NCBI GenBank assembly: GCA_024278435.1 | Contig: JAJRTD010000084.1 | Coordinates: forward strand, 1 to 7,072 | Direction of reading: 5' to 3' | From: Gammaproteobacteria bacterium | GTDB lineage: Bacteria > Pseudomonadota > Gammaproteobacteria > SZUA-229 | Length of the DNA stretch: 7,072 nt | Shown here: positions 4,592 through 7,072 of the stretch, piece after piece | How positions within the stretch are numbered: position 1 is the stretch's first letter | Layout: each line of letters starts with the position of its first letter | Notes under the pieces: model-generated | What the model saw: only the letters and a program-made list of their open reading frames with translations | Databases searched by the model: none | Told to the model about the DNA's origin: nothing | Made by a program: the position numbers and the translations under genes

Positions 4592-6541
4592 ATGATTCCT
4601 GAACTTGGACATTTTGCCCTGATCATTGCCTTTGCTATTTCCATCGTGCAAAGCATCGTTCCGCTGATCGGTGCCGCTAAAAATGATGCGGCGTTGATTT
4701 CAATGGCCCGCCCTGCCGCGCTGGTACAGTTACTGTTTGTCGGCCTGGCCTATGCCGCGCTGACCCACGCCTTTATCGTGCATGATTTTTCCGTGTTATA
4801 TGTGTCGCAACATTCCAATATGGTACAGCCCCTGATGTACCGTATTTCAGGCGTCTGGGGGTCGCATGAAGGCTCCCTGTTATTATGGACGCTGATTCTT
4901 TCCCTGTGGACCATTGCGGTAGCCGTTTACAGCCGCAACCTGCCTGAAATCCTGATGGCTCGTGTACTGGCGGTAATGGCCATGATCAGCACCGGCTTCC
5001 TGGCCTTTATGCTGTTTACCTCAAACCCGTTTGAACGGATATTCCCTGTACCGCTAGACGGTAACGAGTTAAACCCATTATTGCAGGATCCGGGTCTGGC
5101 GATACATCCGCCAATGTTATACATGGGTTATGTCGGTTTCTCCGTGGCGTTTGCTTTTGCCGTTGCCGCCCTGCTCGGTGGCAAGCTGGACGCAACCTGG
5201 GCGCGCTGGTCCCGTCCATGGACTACCGTTGCCTGGAGCTTTTTGACCATCGGTATCGCCCTTGGTAGCTGGTGGGCATATAACGAACTGGGCTGGGGCG
5301 GCTGGTGGTTCTGGGATCCGGTGGAAAATGCCTCCTTTATGCCATGGCTGGTAGGCACCGCCTTATTGCATTCACTGGCCAGTACGGAAAAACGCGGCGT
5401 GTTTAAAAGCTGGACCGTGTTGCTGGCGATTCTGGCATTTTCACTCAGTCTGCTGGGTACTTTTATTGTGCGTTCCGGGGTGCTGGTATCGGTGCACGCG
5501 TTTGCCACCGATCCGGCCCGTGGTGTATTTATTCTCGCCTTCCTGGTGGTGGTTGTCGGCGGCTCGCTGGCACTGTACACCTGGCGCTCGGCTACGGTAG
5601 TCAGTTATGGTCGCTTTAAATGGTTCTCGCGAGAATCAGCGCTATTGCTGAACAATATCATTTTCCTTACCGCGGCCGCAGCGGTGCTGGTAGGTACCAT
5701 GTATCCGCTGGTTATCGATGCTTTTGGCGTGGGTAAAATTTCGGTGGGCCGTCCGTACTTTGATACCATGTTTTCTCTTGTTGCCATACCGCTGCTACTG
5801 TTACTGGGCATCGGTCCGGTAATTCGCTGGAAAGGAGACAACTGGTCACGTCTTGCAAAAGTCTATACCTCCATCTTTATCTTTTCGCTGGTGGCGGGTT
5901 TACTGCTGCCGTTTTTAATCGAAGACCAGCTAAACATCGCCACCGGCCTGGGACTGGCTGGCGCCCTGTGGGTAGCGTTAACCACGCTGAAAGATTTCTT
6001 TACGCGGCTGGCCAGCAGCCGCAAGCTGCCGCTGGCATACAGCGGTATGATCCTGGCGCATCTGGGCGTGGCAGTATTCGTTGCCGGTGTGACGGTAACC
6101 ATGAGTTACAGCGAAGAGAAGGACCTGCGCATGGTGCCGGGAAACAGTTACAACATTGCGGGCAATGAATTCCGCTTTATCGGCACGCGCAAGGTACAGG
6201 GTGCTAACTACGTGGCGGATGAAGCCGTTATTGAAATCTGGCACAACAACGAAAAAACCGGCGAACTGCTGCCACAGAAAAGAACCTATAGCGGTAAAAG
6301 TAATCCAATGACCGATGCGTCGATTGATAAAACCCTGTTCCGTGACCTGTATGCTGCTCTCGGTGAAGAGCTGGAAGACGGTGCATGGAGTATGCGGGTT
6401 TACTATAAACCGTTAATCCGCTGGATCTGGCTGGGCTGTATTCTGATGACCATGGGTGGTGTACTGGCAATCAGTGACCGTCGATACCGTCAGCCGGCAA
6501 AAGAGAAAGCCGGTATCAATAGCGCCGTTGCCAGGGCCTGA
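4592..6541 (+). CDS. ccmF: cytochrome c heme lyase subunit CcmF
   Basis: CcmF is the large inner-membrane protein that receives heme from holo-CcmE and attaches it to the CXXCH cysteines of apocytochromes, working with CcmH/CcmI. The 649-residue length is normal. The WWD motif lies at about 233-253 (GWGGWWFWDPVENASF and following). The four expected histidines are His172 (IHPPMLY), His260 (ALLHS), His302 (VSVHAF) and His490 (ILAHLG), matching E. coli 173, 261, 303 and 491 with an offset of one. Many membrane helices are evident, and a periplasmic domain at about 503-605 precedes the last helix (about 608-627). The ATG at 4592 begins MIPELGHFAL, typical of the family. No ATG, GTG or TTG lies upstream in frame before the stop at 4547-4549. 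The ribosome binding signal is weak (GAG, 8 bases away). Confidence 0.97.
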   Translation: MIPELGHFALIIAFAISIVQSIVPLIGAAKNDAALISMARPAALVQLLFVGLAYAALTHAFIVHDFSVLYVSQHSNMVQPLMYRISGVWGSHEGSLLLWTLILSLWTIAVAVYSRNLPEILMARVLAVMAMISTGFLAFMLFTSNPFERIFPVPLDGNELNPLLQDPGLAIHPPMLYMGYVGFSVAFAFAVAALLGGKLDATWARWSRPWTTVAWSFLTIGIALGSWWAYNELGWGGWWFWDPVENASFMPWLVGTALLHSLASTEKRGVFKSWTVLLAILAFSLSLLGTFIVRSGVLVSVHAFATDPARGVFILAFLVVVVGGSLALYTWRSATVVSYGRFKWFSRESALLLNNIIFLTAAAAVLVGTMYPLVIDAFGVGKISVGRPYFDTMFSLVAIPLLLLLGIGPVIRWKGDNWSRLAKVYTSIFIFSLVAGLLLPFLIEDQLNIATGLGLAGALWVALTTLKDFFTRLASSRKLPLAYSGMILAHLGVAVFVAGVTVTMSYSEEKDLRMVPGNSYNIAGNEFRFIGTRKVQGANYVADEAVIEIWHNNEKTGELLPQKRTYSGKSNPMTDASIDKTLFRDLYAALGEELEDGAWSMRVYYKPLIRWIWLGCILMTMGGVLAISDRRYRQPAKEKAGINSAVARA

Positions 6542-6577
6542 TAAGAAAATTCGATCATTATTGTAGATAAAATTTTT

Positions 6578-7072
6578 ATGGAAAAGAAACAACAGTCTGT
6601 ATTACGGCGATTTATGCCACTGATTATTTTTGTGGTGCTGGTCGGGTTTCTGGCAATCGGCCTGACGTTAAATCCGCGGTTGATTCCATCGCCACTAATC
6701 GGTAAACCGGCGCCAGCGTTTGAATTGCCCCTGCTGTTGCAGGAAGGCAATTTTTCCGATAAGGATTTTATCGGCCATGTCACACTGTTTAATGTCTGGG
6801 CCAGCTGGTGTTTTGCCTGCCGCCAGGAGCATGAGGTTGTTAAGCGTTTAAGCCGCAGCGGCGTACGTATAGTCGGGCTTAATTATAAAGATGAACCGGC
6901 TGACGCGAAAAACTGGCTGGCAACACTGGGTAACCCGTACCAGGTGATTGCTGCTGATTATGATGGGCGAGTTGCCATCGACTGGGGCGTTTACGGCGCA
7001 CCGGAAACCTTCCTGATTGATAAAGACGGCATTATTCGTCATAAGGTCATCGGCCCGCTGTCCGACCAGGAA
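6578..7072 (+). CDS. ccmG: thiol:disulfide interchange protein CcmG/DsbE (partial, cut by window end)
   Basis: CcmG is a membrane-anchored periplasmic thioredoxin-like protein that helps keep apocytochrome CXXCH cysteines reduced, receiving electrons from DsbD/CcdA. 165 residues are present and the frame is still open at the window edge; roughly 10-20 residues are probably missing by comparison with E. coli. An N-terminal anchor spans about 13-31. The family segment LIGKPAPAFEL is at 40-50. The active site is WASWCFACRQEH (74-85) with Cys78 and Cys81, followed by NYKDEPADAKNWL (102-114) and the cis-proline loop GAPETFLID (140-148, Pro142). The dipeptide between the cysteines is Phe-Ala, unlike Pro-Thr in E. 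coli. The start lies 36 bases after ccmF in an AT-rich gap with no clear Shine-Dalgarno sequence. Alignment with the family supports the ATG at 6578 over the one at 6614, which falls inside the signal anchor. Confidence 0.95.
   Translation, partial: MEKKQQSVLRRFMPLIIFVVLVGFLAIGLTLNPRLIPSPLIGKPAPAFELPLLLQEGNFSDKDFIGHVTLFNVWASWCFACRQEHEVVKRLSRSGVRIVGLNYKDEPADAKNWLATLGNPYQVIAADYDGRVAIDWGVYGAPETFLIDKDGIIRHKVIGPLSDQE

Noticed and set aside
5128..5580. 150-codon open frame antisense to ccmF
   Set aside because: It overlaps the WWD domain of ccmF entirely and encodes a low-complexity Ser/Thr/Pro/Ala-rich product with no motif.
6542..6577. Internal promoter between ccmF and ccmG
   Set aside because: TAAAAT at 6568-6573 resembles a -10, but no acceptable -35 lies 16-18 bases upstream, and AT-rich gaps give such matches by chance.
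1..7072. Mobile element, CRISPR array, tRNA or defence system
   Set aside because: Nearly all the sequence is covered by recognisable housekeeping and respiratory genes. No transposase, integrase, regularly spaced repeats or cloverleaf pattern was seen.

Overview
The window is ordinary bacterial chromosome and most resembles a non-enteric gammaproteobacterium with a respiratory, cytochrome c-rich lifestyle. Three things point there: the EngB sequence; a diheme cytochrome c4 gene divergent from engB, an arrangement I recall from Pseudomonas (polA, engB, cytochromes c4); and a canonical System I cytochrome c maturation operon in the order ccmA-B-C-D-E-F-G. Base composition looks moderate (near 50% GC by eye). 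Genus or species cannot be fixed from the sequence alone. I see no mobile element, CRISPR array, tRNA, rRNA or obvious foreign segment.

Layout. Positions 1-215 contain no protein gene. They hold three consecutive hairpins ending in a strong rho-independent terminator on the + strand (107-136), which may be the 3' part of a small RNA, followed by a separate intergenic dyad repeat (166-207). engB (GTPase for ribosome assembly) lies on the minus strand at 216-866. A 163-base divergent intergenic region with a good sigma70-type promoter leads into a secreted diheme cytochrome c4 gene (1030-1638), closed by a textbook terminator (1678-1707). The ccm operon starts at 1743 and fills the rest: ccmA (ABC ATPase), ccmB (permease), ccmC (heme handling), ccmD (small membrane helper), ccmE (heme chaperone), ccmF (heme ligation) and the first 165 codons of ccmG (thioredoxin-like reductant), which is cut by the window end.

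How the genes work together. CcmA, B, C and D load heme covalently onto CcmE at the periplasmic face of the inner membrane. CcmF takes heme from holo-CcmE and attaches it to reduced CXXCH motifs of apocytochromes, with CcmG helping keep those cysteines reduced. The neighbouring cytochrome c4 has two CXXCH motifs and a Sec signal peptide, so it is an expected client of this machinery. engB is functionally unrelated and probably sits here by conserved synteny.

I did not find an undescribed protein system. The most interesting item is the possible small RNA at the left edge, in the position where Spot 42 (enterics) and ErsA (Pseudomonas) lie next to engB. Lesser points are the regulatory dyad between engB and cytochrome c4, the weak initiation signals at ccmA, an unusually long ccmE-ccmF gap with a perfect palindrome, and a C-F-A-C active site in CcmG.
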